NCBI GenBank assembly: GCA_016702415.1
Contig: JADJEA010000001.1
Location: forward strand, 229,001-293,000
From: Nostocoides sp.
GTDB lineage: Bacteria; Actinomycetota; Actinomycetes; Actinomycetales; Dermatophilaceae
Direction: 5' to 3'
DNA: 64,000 nt
Under the pieces are notes generated by a model, which saw nothing but the letters and a program-made list of their open reading frames with translations, was not told the origin of the DNA and ran no database searches. Below, piece by piece: positions 25,214 through 35,486 of this stretch. Numbering within the stretch: position 1 is the first letter of the stretch; every line of letters starts with the position of its first letter. The translations under genes were made by a program, and so were the position numbers.

Positions 25214-27247
25214 CTATCCGTCGACGCTGACTTCGGCGAGGGTCGCGCGGTAGCTTCCGTCCGCCAGGCGTGGGGAGCTGGTGAACCACACGATGAGGAA
25301 CTGGCCGGAGGCGCTGCCGTCGCTCTCGATGGTGACCGTGCCTTGTGCCTCGGCGGAGGAGCCGATCTTGGTGGCCCCGTCCAGGGACTGCTCGTTGCCG
25401 AGGTAGAGCTCGAAACTCGACGGCGTCGGCAGGGTCAGGACGACCTTCTTCGGGGTGGCCACCTGGCCGAAATCGAGCAGGACACCGACCCCGGTCTTGA
25501 GCCCGGCGAAGGTGGGGCCCTGATAGCCCTCGGTCTGCCAGTACGTCGCGGCATCCTCGTCGTAGACCCTGGCGGCGAGTGCGTTGTTTTCGTTGCCGTC
25601 GCCCTGAGGGTCGAAGCCGGTGGCCGCGGAGATCGCCAACGGCGTCCCGGAGCCGGAATCCGTCGTGGACGACGACGTCGAGGAGGTGCTGGTGGTCCGA
25701 TGGCCCGAAGTGTCGCCCAGGACGCCGCCGAGGTCGGTGTGCGTCCCGATCCGGGAGGCACCCATCGCCCCGAGGGCACCGGCAATGAAGACCAGCGCGG
25801 CGAAGAGCGCGAGAACGACCCGGCGCTGCATGGGAGAGGGTGGTGCCCCGGCCTCGGCCGGGAGCAGGGGCGCAGGGGGTTCGAGATCGGTCGCCGCCGG
25901 TGCCTGGTCGATCGACACCACGCGGGCGGCCTCGTCCGCACGCTGGGCGCGCCGGATCGCCCGGCCTTCGCCGAGCACCCCACCGACCCGTCCGGTCGCG
26001 GCCTTGCCGAGTCCGGCTAGCCGGGACCCGACGGCCCCGATCGCCGCTCCTGCCGCAGCCGCACCGGGCACACCAGCACCGGGCACACCAGCACCGGGGG
26101 CGGCAGCGCCCGGGGAGGCAGGACCGGATGCTCGCGCCCCGCGAGGCGCCGTCGAGGCAACAGCCGGGGGTGCGAGAACGGACCCGGGCCCACCCGAGTC
26201 GGGGACATTGGCGGGGATCTCAGCGGGAACATCGCTGGCTGGACCCCCAGCGGCAGCAACCCCAGTGACGTGACCGGCGGACGCAGCAGCCCTGAACGCG
26301 GCAACACCGGACGCAGGCGCCTCGTGCCCCGCCGCGGCCGGCGCTGACACGGGGAGGGCCTGCGTCGGCTCCGCGGCGCCGGGTGTCGTCACACCACGGA
26401 TACCGGCCGCGCCAAGCGCGCCCGCAGCAGCTGCCGCGCCGGATACCCCAGCCGCGACCGGGTCCGGGACGGCGGTCTGGGTGCCGCCGATCGGCATACC
26501 CGGCCATGGGGCGACCTGGGCGGCATAGTCGGCCGGGCTGGACGGACCCAGCCCCTCACTGAGCGTCTGATGACAGATCGTGTCGAGATCCGCCGGCACC
26601 CCGACGGCGATCTCGGACGGGCGAGGCACGCCCCCGAAGACCCGTGGCGCGGGCTCGAGGGCAGTCGTCGGGCCGTGTGGCCACCGTCCGGTGAGGGCGG
26701 CATACGCGAGGGAGACCAGGCCCTGGGCGTCGCGGCGGAGCGCGCGGACTCCACCGATGTGGTCCTGGCCGGCGAGGGCGGCCTGGGTGGCGAGGCCGGC
26801 GATGCGGACGGAGCCGTCCGGCATACGCACCAGGCTGTCGGGGGTCAGGGAGAGGTGGTGCAGCCCCCGGACCTGACCCGCGTCGAGGGCGAGGGCGGCC
26901 TCGCCGGTGAGGCGGCGCACCTCGGTCGCCTCGAGTCCACCCCGGGCCGCCAGCTGGGTCAGCGAGGCCCCCCCGTCGAGGGCCTCCTCGGCGAAGTAGA
27001 CGACCCCGCCGTCTCGGCCGACCTCGAGAATGCGTACCAGCCTCGGGTTGTCCACCCCCCGCGCGCGATTGGCCGCGTCGAGGACGGCGAGTGCTTGGGG
27101 GTGTTCCTCGGGCACGACGACCAGGACGACCGTGGCGCGGCCGGTCTCGTCCCGCGCCACCCAGGACTGGGCGCCAGCGTGCTCGCCGAGCAGGCGCTGG
27201 GCGGTATAGCGACCGCCGACGACCGCTCCAGGGGCAAGGCCAGGCAC
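25214..27247 (-). CDS. MurJ-linked membrane pseudokinase with C-terminal discoidin-like domain
   Basis: A 677-residue protein. Residues 1-260 have the outline of a Ser/Thr kinase (GGRYTAQRLLGEHAGAQSWVARDE). However, the catalytic loop reads HLSLTPDSLV instead of HRDLKPxN, the DFG position reads IAGLA, and no VAIK lysine is visible, so it should be inactive. An Ala/Gly/Pro-rich linker follows, then one membrane segment (RVVLALFAALVFIAGALGAMG) and a final extracellular F5/8-like domain (ARVYDEDAATYWQTEGYQG). In mycobacteria the corresponding pseudokinase is fused to MurJ (MviN) and regulates it through an FHA partner; here it is a separate gene 113 bases downstream of murJ. Confidence 0.85.
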   Translation of the reverse strand: MPGLAPGAVVGGRYTAQRLLGEHAGAQSWVARDETGRATVVLVVVPEEHPQALAVLDAANRARGVDNPRLVRILEVGRDGGVVYFAEEALDGGASLTQLAARGGLEATEVRRLTGEAALALDAGQVRGLHHLSLTPDSLVRMPDGSVRIAGLATQAALAGQDHIGGVRALRRDAQGLVSLAYAALTGRWPHGPTTALEPAPRVFGGVPRPSEIAVGVPADLDTICHQTLSEGLGPSSPADYAAQVAPWPGMPIGGTQTAVPDPVAAGVSGAAAAAGALGAAGIRGVTTPGAAEPTQALPVSAPAAAGHEAPASGVAAFRAAASAGHVTGVAAAGGPASDVPAEIPANVPDSGGPGSVLAPPAVASTAPRGARASGPASPGAAAPGAGVPGAGVPGAAAAGAAIGAVGSRLAGLGKAATGRVGGVLGEGRAIRRAQRADEAARVVSIDQAPAATDLEPPAPLLPAEAGAPPSPMQRRVVLALFAALVFIAGALGAMGASRIGTHTDLGGVLGDTSGHRTTSTSSTSSSTTDSGSGTPLAISAATGFDPQGDGNENNALAARVYDEDAATYWQTEGYQGPTFAGLKTGVGVLLDFGQVATPKKVVLTLPTPSSFELYLGNEQSLDGATKIGSSAEAQGTVTIESDGSASGQFLIVWFTSSPRLADGSYRATLAEVSVDG

Positions 27248-27360
27248 GGTGACTCCTCGATGCTTCCGGGCACCCCCACCAGATGAGATGCAAGCGAGGT
27301 CATCCTAAAGCGGGGACCTCCTCGCCCCCGACCGCCTCGCCCGGGCCGGTCCCGGTCGCG

Positions 27361-28977
27361 TCAACGACGGACGCGGCGCAGCACCGGCTCGACGAGGTCG
27401 CCGACCTCGCGCACGCGCATGCGGTACGCGATGGCCCAGGTCAACGCCAGATAGGCGACACCGGTGACGGCGAGGACGAGGAATTGCAGCAAGCGTGAGC
27501 CGTGAAGGTGGGTCCGCACCACCCAGACGGGGGCGACGGCCACCACCGCGGCGGCGAGACTGGCCAGGAGGAGGCGCACATAGGTGCGCACGGTCAGTCC
27601 GAGGGCGAGCCGACCGAGGGCGCGGCGCAGCAGCACCAGCCCGAGCACCGCGGCGGCCAGGTTGCTCACGGTCTGGCCGATGCCGACCCAGATGCCGGTG
27701 TGACGGACGGGGGCGGTCGCGGCATACAGGTTGATCGCGGTGGCGACGACGGTGACGACGATCTGGAGATAGAAGGGCGTCTTGGCGTTCTCGTAGGCAT
27801 AGAACGCCCGGTTGATCAGATAGAGCCAGCCGAACGGGACGAGGCCGACGAGCATGGCGATGAGGATGCCGGCCACGGCATTGGTCTGCGCGAGCGGGGC
27901 GCGCGGGAAGAAGACCGCTGTCACCATCGGTGCGAAGACGAACCCCGCGACGCTGATCGGCACGAGGATCGGCGCCGGCATCCGCAGTCCCCGGTTGAAG
28001 TCGGCGACCACGTCCCGGGTCCGGCCCGTGTGCGCCGCACTCGCCATCCGGGTGAACAGCGCGGTCGCCAGGGAGACCGTCACCAGGGAGTGGGGGAGCA
28101 TGAAGAGGAGAAAGGCATAGTCGTATGACGCCTTGCCCGCCGCCACGACGTGCGCCCGGTCGGCGAGATCGCTGGCCCGGTTGAGCACCTTGCTGGTCAC
28201 GACGAACCCGAGCTGGGACAGGGCCACGGCACAGAAGGACCAGAACGCGACCCGCGAGGCGGAGCCCAGCCCCACTCCGCGGAATCCCCACCGCGGCCGG
28301 AAGCGATAACCGCTGCGCCACAGCGGCACGACGAGGCAGATCCCTTGAGCGGCGATCGACAAGGTCGTGGTCCCGGCGAGCATCCACACCATCCCGCTCG
28401 ACCAGTGACCCGGCGGTGCCTCCCGCTCATATCCCGCCATCCGGAAGGCCACCAAACCGCCGATCGCGACGACATTGGCCAGGACGGGGGCCCACATATA
28501 GGCGGCGAAGTGGCCGCGGGCGTTGAGGATATTGCCCAGGAGCGTGTAGAGACCGTAGAAGAAGATCTGGGGCAGACACAGGAACGCGAAGGCCACGGCG
28601 AGCCGGCGGGCGGCGGGATCGGAGTTCTCGCTCATCACCCAGACCAGGGCCGGGGCGGCGGCGGTCGCCAGGACGGTGAGCCCGGCCATGAGGGCCAGCG
28701 AGAGGGTGACGAGGCGGTCGACATACTCCTCCCCGGCCTTTCCCTGGGTGGCCGCCTTGACGATCTGCGGGACGAGCACCGACTGGAGGATTCCCCCCGC
28801 GACGAGGAGGTTGATATTGTTGGGGAGGGTGTTGGCGATGGAAAAGGCGTCGGCGGACAACCCCGTCACCCCGACGACATACCCCAGCTGCGAGGTCCGG
28901 ATCAGGCCGAGGACGCGCGAGACGAGGGTCCCCGACGCCATGACCGCACTCGACCGGGCGACCGTGTCACCGCTCAC
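27361..28977 (-). CDS. murJ: lipid II flippase MurJ
   Basis: A 538-residue polytopic protein of the MOP superfamily that flips lipid II for peptidoglycan synthesis. The N-terminal ASGTLVSRVLGLIRTSQLGYVVG and ADAFSIANTLPN are typical, and about fourteen hydrophobic helices can be traced. The GTG start at 28977 lies inside the last 11 bases of the DUF6049 gene, indicating coupling. The mycobacterial C-terminal kinase-like extension is missing and encoded by the next gene. Confidence 0.95.
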   Translation of the reverse strand: MSGDTVARSSAVMASGTLVSRVLGLIRTSQLGYVVGVTGLSADAFSIANTLPNNINLLVAGGILQSVLVPQIVKAATQGKAGEEYVDRLVTLSLALMAGLTVLATAAAPALVWVMSENSDPAARRLAVAFAFLCLPQIFFYGLYTLLGNILNARGHFAAYMWAPVLANVVAIGGLVAFRMAGYEREAPPGHWSSGMVWMLAGTTTLSIAAQGICLVVPLWRSGYRFRPRWGFRGVGLGSASRVAFWSFCAVALSQLGFVVTSKVLNRASDLADRAHVVAAGKASYDYAFLLFMLPHSLVTVSLATALFTRMASAAHTGRTRDVVADFNRGLRMPAPILVPISVAGFVFAPMVTAVFFPRAPLAQTNAVAGILIAMLVGLVPFGWLYLINRAFYAYENAKTPFYLQIVVTVVATAINLYAATAPVRHTGIWVGIGQTVSNLAAAVLGLVLLRRALGRLALGLTVRTYVRLLLASLAAAVVAVAPVWVVRTHLHGSRLLQFLVLAVTGVAYLALTWAIAYRMRVREVGDLVEPVLRRVRR

Positions 28978-31240
28978 CGGACCCACCTTTCGTTGCCCGC
29001 GTGGCAGGCGCCGCGCCCGTGGCGCCAGTGGTCTGCCCAGCGCCTGTGGTCTTGCCGGTGCCCGTGGCTGTCTTAGCACCCACCGCGGCGGTGCGCGCGC
29101 CCCGCGACCGGCGGGTGCGCCATCGGCCCAGGGCGAGGAGGACAGCGGCGACCGCGCCCATGGCCCAATAGATCCAATCCCCGGTGGGTCGCACCCGGAC
29201 GGTCACCGTCGTCGCGGTCGCGACCTCCTGCCCGTCCGGGGCCATCAGGCTCGCGCGGATGGGCACACTGCCCGCCGCCAGTGCGGTCGCGCGCACCACG
29301 ACGACGGCCTTGGAGTGCGGACCGATATCGACCGGCTGAGGCTGGTCGTCCAGCCGCAACCAGGGGGACAGGGGCTCCAGACGGACCCGCAGGTCCGCCA
29401 GGCCGACGTCGAGGTTGTTGGTGACCGTGATCTGCAGGCGGCCGGCCTCAGCGAAGAAGTTGATCGTCTCGGGGGTGACGGCGACGGCATTACGGGCGGA
29501 CGTCCCGGCGGTTCTCAGGCTCCGCATCGCCACTTGGTAGGCGGCCGGGTCGGCTCGCCAACGGGCCGAGAGCAACTGGGTCAGGCACTGCGACCACAGA
29601 TCGAGATCAGCGGGACCGTCGAGGCGGATCTTGGCCGTCGTCGCAACGGCGGCGAGGGCCTGCTGGAGGGGCGCCATCCGTGATGTCGTGATGGCGGGCT
29701 TGATCGTCGTGCTCGGGTCGACGGGAATCCCGGGCGCCTCGATCAGGGCCGGTGGAGTCCGGTCCGCCACCGGCGGCCCGGTCACGCTGGCCGCGAGGAG
29801 GGCGGTCAGTCCGGACGGGGCGATCCAGGGGGCGTCGCTCATGCGGTTGAGCGCCGTGCTCAGCCCGCTCCCCTCGAAGTCGATCTCGCGAGGAACCGCC
29901 AACAACACCTGCCGCGGGACGCTCGGGGTCTGCAGGAAGAGGGCGACGGAGTCGGCGAGCAGGCGCTGTCCGGTGACGACGCCGGCCTCGTCCGTGGCGA
30001 GTCCGACGAGGGCATTGCTCAGCGACTCGTCGTACGCCAGGACCGGGACGCCGTCCGCGGTTCGCCAGGCGGCGGCGCTGCCCACGACGCCGGCCGGGGT
30101 GCTCGCCGCGCTGCCCACCAGCGCGCCGATCCGGCCCCCCGGGAGATATGCCGCGAGCTCCCGCCCCCGCTGCGTGCTCACCAGGGCATCGGCCGGCCAG
30201 AGAAGGTCGCTGCGGCACCGGGGACCTGAGGCCTGGAGCGTGGCGGCGGCGGTGGCCGCCGCGCCGACGAGGTCCCGCACGCGGGGACCGGCGGCGGCGA
30301 CGCGCTGACCGGCGACGAGGTCGGCATCGGCATACGGCAGGAGGGTGCAGTCGCCGGAACCCAGCGCGCCGATCAGGGTGGTCCGGAAGGCGCGGCGCAG
30401 CGCCGTCTCCGCCTTCTGGGCGTCCCCGATGCGATCCCAGGCGGCTCCGGCGGCGGGGTCGATGGGACGCTCCCCGGCGATCGCGTCGGGTGGATCGAGG
30501 AGGGTGGGGTCGACCGCCCAGAGGACCGGGAGGCCGTTGCCCGCAGCCAGGAGGCGGGTCAGACGGCCCTCCGGCCCGATCTCGTCGGTCCAGGCGCGCA
30601 GGCGGGCCGGGCCGTAGCGGCCGAAGAGGGCGGCCTGCGGGGCGAGCGTGACCGGCATCAGGACGGTCGTGCGCATCGGCGGATAGTCCCCGGACTTCCC
30701 GGTGACGACGAAAGTCGGGATACGGGCCCCGGGGATGTCGACCTCGACGGGGAACGCGCCGTAGGTGAACCGGCTCGTGTCGGGCAGCCGCTCCCGCAGG
30801 ACGAACTCGGCGGATTCTCCCGGGGAGAGGGAGTCGGGGATGCGGGCGCTGTCCCACGTCGTCGTCGCCCGGCCGAGGTCGGTGCCGGAAGCCCAGGAGC
30901 GGATGTCGTCGCGGTTCGTCAGGGCGTCGACGCTCCCGCGCAGCCGGACGGTGGGCCCGGCGACGGACACGTCCGCGGTGTTGCCGATCCTGCCCCGGAC
31001 CAGCACCTCACCGCCGGGACGGGCGATGGTCGGGGTGACCGAGGTGATCTCGAGGGTGAGTCCCTCGGTGGTCTCCCCGGCCGCGGGAAGGCTCGCGGGG
31101 GGAGGCGCGGCATACGACATCGCGGGCGGTGTGGCCGCGGAAGCACCGAGGGATGTGGCGAGGGGCGCGGTGAACGCGGCGGCGAGAACGACGGCACGGA
31201 CCACCCGGACGAGGGCGGCGCGCGGCCGCCCGGCGGCCAT
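28967..31240 (-). CDS. DUF6049 family secreted/membrane-anchored protein
   Basis: A 757-residue exported protein. A signal peptide (RVVRAVVLAAAFTAPLATSLGASA) is followed by two beta-rich parts and a long central region, and a C-terminal membrane helix (WIYWAMGAVAAVLLALGRW) precedes a basic, Gly/Thr-rich tail. It corresponds by position and features to mycobacterial Rv3909 and other DUF6049 proteins, whose function is unknown. Its ATG overlaps the Nudix stop (TGATG) and it overlaps murJ by 11 bases, so it is part of a Nudix-DUF6049-murJ operon, hinting at an envelope role. Confidence 0.88.
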   Translation of the reverse strand: MAAGRPRAALVRVVRAVVLAAAFTAPLATSLGASAATPPAMSYAAPPPASLPAAGETTEGLTLEITSVTPTIARPGGEVLVRGRIGNTADVSVAGPTVRLRGSVDALTNRDDIRSWASGTDLGRATTTWDSARIPDSLSPGESAEFVLRERLPDTSRFTYGAFPVEVDIPGARIPTFVVTGKSGDYPPMRTTVLMPVTLAPQAALFGRYGPARLRAWTDEIGPEGRLTRLLAAGNGLPVLWAVDPTLLDPPDAIAGERPIDPAAGAAWDRIGDAQKAETALRRAFRTTLIGALGSGDCTLLPYADADLVAGQRVAAAGPRVRDLVGAAATAAATLQASGPRCRSDLLWPADALVSTQRGRELAAYLPGGRIGALVGSAASTPAGVVGSAAAWRTADGVPVLAYDESLSNALVGLATDEAGVVTGQRLLADSVALFLQTPSVPRQVLLAVPREIDFEGSGLSTALNRMSDAPWIAPSGLTALLAASVTGPPVADRTPPALIEAPGIPVDPSTTIKPAITTSRMAPLQQALAAVATTAKIRLDGPADLDLWSQCLTQLLSARWRADPAAYQVAMRSLRTAGTSARNAVAVTPETINFFAEAGRLQITVTNNLDVGLADLRVRLEPLSPWLRLDDQPQPVDIGPHSKAVVVVRATALAAGSVPIRASLMAPDGQEVATATTVTVRVRPTGDWIYWAMGAVAAVLLALGRWRTRRSRGARTAAVGAKTATGTGKTTGAGQTTGATGAAPATRATKGGSGER

Positions 31241-31719
31241 CACTCGGCTCCGGCAAGGCGTTGCCAGGCCTCCCGGGCGATGCGTCGCTCATTGGGGAAG
31301 GTCAGGTGGCGATGCGCATGCTCAAGGGGCAACCAGGCGACGTCGACGGCCTCCTGGTCGGGATCATTGTCGATGGTCAGGAACCCGCCGGTGGCTTCGA
31401 GCAGGTAGTGGTGGACGAACTTGTGGACCCGCCGGTCCCCCGTGGCGAACCAGTAGTCGATCGTCCCGAGCTTGATCAGGACCCGTGCCTCGATGCCGGT
31501 CTCCTCGGCGACCTCACGGGCGGCGGTCTCCGACAGGGTTTCGCCCCGTTCGATGTGGCCCTTGGGGAGACACCATTCGAGTCGGCCCGCGCGATTGCGC
31601 CGGGCGATGACCGCGATCCGGGCCCGGCCGTTGTGGATGTCGACGACGACACCCCCGGCCGAGCGCTCCTCCACGGCCGGCAGGCGCCGCTGCGTCGGCT
31701 CGGGGGCGGGGGCGGTCAT
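31240..31719 (-). CDS. Nudix hydrolase
   Basis: A 159-residue Nudix enzyme with a complete Nudix box, GHIERGETLSETAAREVAEETGI. It is positioned like mycobacterial MutT4 (Rv3908) between pcnA and the DUF6049 gene. Nudix enzymes cleave nucleoside diphosphates linked to another moiety; the substrate is not determined by the sequence. ATG 31719 is preferred over the upstream frame because family members begin shortly before the RSAGGVVV strand. It is divergent from pcnA, with an 84-base shared promoter region. Confidence 0.92.
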   Translation of the reverse strand: MTAPAPEPTQRRLPAVEERSAGGVVVDIHNGRARIAVIARRNRAGRLEWCLPKGHIERGETLSETAAREVAEETGIEARVLIKLGTIDYWFATGDRRVHKFVHHYLLEATGGFLTIDNDPDQEAVDVAWLPLEHAHRHLTFPNERRIAREAWQRLAGAE

Positions 31720-31803
31720 ACAGGTCACTCTAAGCGCCATCACCAAGGGGGGTCGGGAAGCGGCGTCCGGGGCGGTCCCGGTTCGCGATTACGGTTGGAC
31801 CTC

Positions 31804-33252
31804 GTGAACGCGCCTTCCCGACAGGCCCTGCGACGGGCCGTGGCCAACCTCGGTCCGATCCTCGGGCTGGCCACCTCCCTCGGCGAACGCTTCGCCGCGG
31901 CCGGTCATGAACTCGCCCTCGTCGGCGGGCCGGTGCGCGACGCCTTCCTGGGACGCAGCTCCCCCGACCTCGACTTCACCACGAGCGCGCGGCCCGAGGA
32001 GAGCGAGCCGATCCTTGCCGCGTGGGGCGAGACCACGTGGGACATCGGGCGGGCGTTCAGGACGATCGGGACGGTCCGAGGCGGCACCACGGTCGAGGTG
32101 ACGACCTATCGCGCCGACGCCTATGACCGGGAGACCCGCAAACCGGTGGTCGCCTTCGGCGACAACCTCGCCGACGACTTGCGCCGACGCGACTTCACCG
32201 TCAATGCGATGGCACTGCGCCTCCCCTCGCTGGAGTTCGTCGATCCGTATGCCGGTCTGGTCGACCTCGCCGCCCGCCGCCTGCGCACACCCGCCCCGGC
32301 GACGGTCTCCTTCGCCGACGACCCGCTGCGGATGATGCGGGCCGCGCGTTTTGCCGCCCAGCTGGGCCTGGTGCCGAGCGCCGAGGTGTTCGCGGCGATG
32401 CGCGAGCTCGCCGGCTCGATCGCGATGGTCTCGGCCGAGCGGGTGCGCGACGAGTTGACCAAGCTCCTCCTGGCGCCGACGCCCCGCCCGGGCTTGGGAT
32501 TGCTCGTGGACACCGGTATCGCCGACCACGTCCTGCCCGAGCTGCCGGCGCTGCGCCTGGAGATCGACGAGCACCACCGTCACAAGGATGTCTACGAGCA
32601 TTCCCTGACCGTGCTCGATCAGGCGATCGCCTTGGAGGGCCCGCCGGACGGGCCGCCCGACTCGGTTCCGGGCCCCGATCGCGTCCTGCGCCTGGCCGCC
32701 CTGCTCCACGACATCGGCAAGCCGGCGACCCGCAGGTTCGAGTCGGGCGGCGGGGTGTCCTTTCACCACCACGAGGTCGTCGGCGCCAAGCTCGTGCGGG
32801 CGCGGTTGCGCGCTCTGCGCTACGACAAGGAAACGGTCACCGCGGTCTCTCGTCTGGTCGAGCTCCACCTGCGCTTCCACGGCTACGGCGACGGTGCGTG
32901 GACCGACTCGGCCGTGCGTCGCTATGTCACCGACGCCGGCCCGCTCCTAGCGCGCCTGCACCGGCTCACCCGGGCGGACTGCACGACGCGCAATGTCCGC
33001 AAGGCGCGCCGCCTCGCGGCGACCTATGACGAACTGGAGCGGCGGATCGGGAGGTTGCAGGAGGCGGAGGAACTCGCGGCGGTGCGTCCGGAACTGGACG
33101 GTCACGAGATCGCGGAGGTTCTCGGCATACCCCCGGGGCCCGTTCTCGGGCGCGCCTATAAGTACCTTCTCGCCGTCCGCCTCGACGAGGGTCCGATCGG
33201 CAAGGAGGCGGCCGCCGAGCGGTTGCGCGCGTGGTGGTCCGAGCAAGCCTGA
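31804..33252 (+). CDS. pcnA: CCA tRNA nucleotidyltransferase / poly(A) polymerase family
   Basis: A 482-residue class II nucleotidyltransferase. The head domain has LVGGPVRDAFLGR and the catalytic DLDFTT. It continues with RRDFTVNAMAL, DPLRMMRAARFAAQL, and an HD domain with HHRHKDVYEH and LLHDIGKP. In Actinobacteria this gene makes or repairs tRNA 3' CCA ends. The start is GTG 31804; longer upstream reading is the reverse of the Nudix gene. It is divergent from the Nudix-DUF6049-murJ operon, as in mycobacteria. Confidence 0.94.
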   Translation: MNAPSRQALRRAVANLGPILGLATSLGERFAAAGHELALVGGPVRDAFLGRSSPDLDFTTSARPEESEPILAAWGETTWDIGRAFRTIGTVRGGTTVEVTTYRADAYDRETRKPVVAFGDNLADDLRRRDFTVNAMALRLPSLEFVDPYAGLVDLAARRLRTPAPATVSFADDPLRMMRAARFAAQLGLVPSAEVFAAMRELAGSIAMVSAERVRDELTKLLLAPTPRPGLGLLVDTGIADHVLPELPALRLEIDEHHRHKDVYEHSLTVLDQAIALEGPPDGPPDSVPGPDRVLRLAALLHDIGKPATRRFESGGGVSFHHHEVVGAKLVRARLRALRYDKETVTAVSRLVELHLRFHGYGDGAWTDSAVRRYVTDAGPLLARLHRLTRADCTTRNVRKARRLAATYDELERRIGRLQEAEELAAVRPELDGHEIAEVLGIPPGPVLGRAYKYLLAVRLDEGPIGKEAAAERLRAWWSEQA

Positions 33253-33319
33253 TCGCGCTGCGACCGGGTATCTCATGAGCAGGGGTGCGGTTGTCGGTCC
33301 CGGAAGGTACGTTCGGAGG

Positions 33320-35428
33320 ATGGTAGGAACACGCGCTCAGATGACCTCCTCCGGCGGGGCGGGACCCCGTGCGCGCCGTCGGGGCCGGACTGGCCATCGC
33401 CTGCTGATGAGCGTGCTCGCGACGGTGGCGTTGCTGCTGGCGGGGCTCACGCCTGCCGTGGCGGGGTCCGGGCATGGCCAGGCATCCGATCGGGCGACCC
33501 CGAGCGAGCGTGGATTCACGGGGGAACACCGCTTCGCGATCGTGCCGACCTACTGGTCGGGCACGGCACCGGCTCCGCTCGACACCGGCGAGGTGACCGC
33601 CAAGATCGCCGAGACGAGCAGCTATTACAGCGCGATGAGCGGGGGCCGGATGTCGGCCTCACTCAACTTCCTCTCCGGCTGGCTCAAGATCAGCTTGACC
33701 TCGACCGAGGCCAAGACTTGCGACCAAGGCGCGATCCGCGATGCGGTGCGCAAGGTCGTCGGGAGCGCCGGCCTGCGTGACCACCTCATCGTCTATCTCA
33801 ACCATGAGTCGGCCTGTCACTTCACCGATCTCGAGAATGTCGGCCTGACCGACAAGGGCGACGGCTACACGATCACCAATGGCGTGTTGACCAGTGATGT
33901 GTTCAACCGCGTCATCTCGATCAACGCCGGCGCCACCTCGACCGGCTCCCTCGACTGTGTGTCCGGCACGGGCGCGGTCCCGTTGTCGCCGTCCTGCGCC
34001 TACCGTGACCAGACGGATCCCTGGGACCCGACCAGCGGCCGCCCCTACGGCTCCCTCGGTATGCCGATGGCCGACACCCTCGAACGGCTCGGCCTGATCG
34101 CGGCTGCGGACTATCCCGAGGTGGCCACGGGCGAGAACACCACCCAGACGATCGGCCCCCTGACGGCGACCAGCGGACAGCGGGGGTTCTGGTTCGACGA
34201 CGACGGCTATCGCTATCACGTCGACTACCGGGTCCCGGCGGGCCAGGATGCGTGGATCGACGACCACACGTGGACCTCCGGCGCGGTGACGTATGCCGAC
34301 CCCGGCGGCGGGGTGATCGTCCACCGGCAACTCCTGGGCACGCCCCTCGGCGAACGCCAACTCGTGGACTTCCACCCCGATGCGGTCCGCGCCGACACCC
34401 AGCGGCACCCCGGTCTGGAGCCGGGGGAGACCTACACCGCCCCCGACAACGCGTGGTCCCTCGCGGTGACCGCGGCGACGTCCGATGCCGCGACGGTCAG
34501 TCTGAGCTTCCCGGTCCTGTCCAAGGTCCTCCGGTGGAGCGGCGCCGACCGCTTTGCGACATCGGCGATGATCTCCGCCAAGAACTTCGCCCCTGGGGTT
34601 CCGGTGGTCTATATCGCGTCGGGCCGGGTCTACACCGATGCCCTCTCGGGGGCGCCGGTGGCCGGCAAGACGAGCGGGCCGGTGCTGCTCGTCGACACCG
34701 ACGCGATCCCCGACGTCGTCAAGGCGGAACTTCGGCGATTGAGTCCCGGCGCGATCGTCATTCTCGGGGGACCGGCCACGATCTCGACCGGCGTCGAGAG
34801 CCAGCTCGCGGCATACACCCCGGGTGGGGTGCGGCGGTGGAGCGGTGCCGACCGGTTCGCCACCTCGGCGGTGATCTCCGAAAATAGCTACAACCCCGGG
34901 GTGGGCACGGCCTATATCGCCTCCGGGCGCGTCTTCACCGATGCGCTCTCGGGGGCGCCGGTGGCCGGAAAGACCGGCGGGCCGGTGCTGCTCGTCGACA
35001 CCAACTCCCTTCCGGGCGTCATCGCCGCCGAGCTGCGCCGGCTGCGTCCCGGACGGATCGTCGTGCTCGGTGGTCCGGCGACCATCTCCGACGCCGTGTT
35101 CGCCGAACTCAAGACGTATGCCAGGCAGGCCGAGCGCTGGGCGGGCGCCGACCGGTTCACCACCTCGGTCGCGATCACGCACAAGTCGTACAACCCCGGC
35201 GTGGCGACGCTCTATATCGCGTCCGGCCGTGTCTACACCGACGCTCTCTCGGGCGCACCGGTCGCGGGGATGACGGCGGGGCCGGTCCTCCTGGTCGATA
35301 CGACGTCGATCCCGTCGGCCGTGGGAGCCGAGATCGCCTACCTGCGCCCGCAGCGCATCGTCATCTTCGGTGGCCCGGCGACGGTCTCGACGGGGGTCCA
35401 GGCGCAACTGGCGGGCTTCCTGCCCTGA
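33320..35428 (+). CDS. secreted cell-wall-binding protein with degenerate M11-like domain (paralogue 1)
   Basis: A 702-residue exported protein with a signal peptide (LLMSVLATVALLLAGLTPAVAG), a region of about 350 residues homologous to the two genes downstream, and three cell-wall-binding type 2 repeats (from about residue 403; VLRWSGADRFATSAMIS, then two more of about 98 residues). In the shared domain, all four HExxHxxGxxH positions are lost: the aligned stretch reads NRVISINAGATS, so His, Glu, His and His become Arg, Val, Ile and Ser. The Met-turn DLMG is DPTSG. It is therefore a probable pseudoenzyme or binding protein. The start is uncertain (ATG 33320 or 33341). Confidence 0.8.
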   Translation: MVGTRAQMTSSGGAGPRARRRGRTGHRLLMSVLATVALLLAGLTPAVAGSGHGQASDRATPSERGFTGEHRFAIVPTYWSGTAPAPLDTGEVTAKIAETSSYYSAMSGGRMSASLNFLSGWLKISLTSTEAKTCDQGAIRDAVRKVVGSAGLRDHLIVYLNHESACHFTDLENVGLTDKGDGYTITNGVLTSDVFNRVISINAGATSTGSLDCVSGTGAVPLSPSCAYRDQTDPWDPTSGRPYGSLGMPMADTLERLGLIAAADYPEVATGENTTQTIGPLTATSGQRGFWFDDDGYRYHVDYRVPAGQDAWIDDHTWTSGAVTYADPGGGVIVHRQLLGTPLGERQLVDFHPDAVRADTQRHPGLEPGETYTAPDNAWSLAVTAATSDAATVSLSFPVLSKVLRWSGADRFATSAMISAKNFAPGVPVVYIASGRVYTDALSGAPVAGKTSGPVLLVDTDAIPDVVKAELRRLSPGAIVILGGPATISTGVESQLAAYTPGGVRRWSGADRFATSAVISENSYNPGVGTAYIASGRVFTDALSGAPVAGKTGGPVLLVDTNSLPGVIAAELRRLRPGRIVVLGGPATISDAVFAELKTYARQAERWAGADRFTTSVAITHKSYNPGVATLYIASGRVYTDALSGAPVAGMTAGPVLLVDTTSIPSAVGAEIAYLRPQRIVIFGGPATVSTGVQAQLAGFLP

Positions 35429-35486
35429 GCCGCCTGAGCGCCGGGCACGATCGCACCCGTGCACCCCGGTATGGGAGATTGGACAC

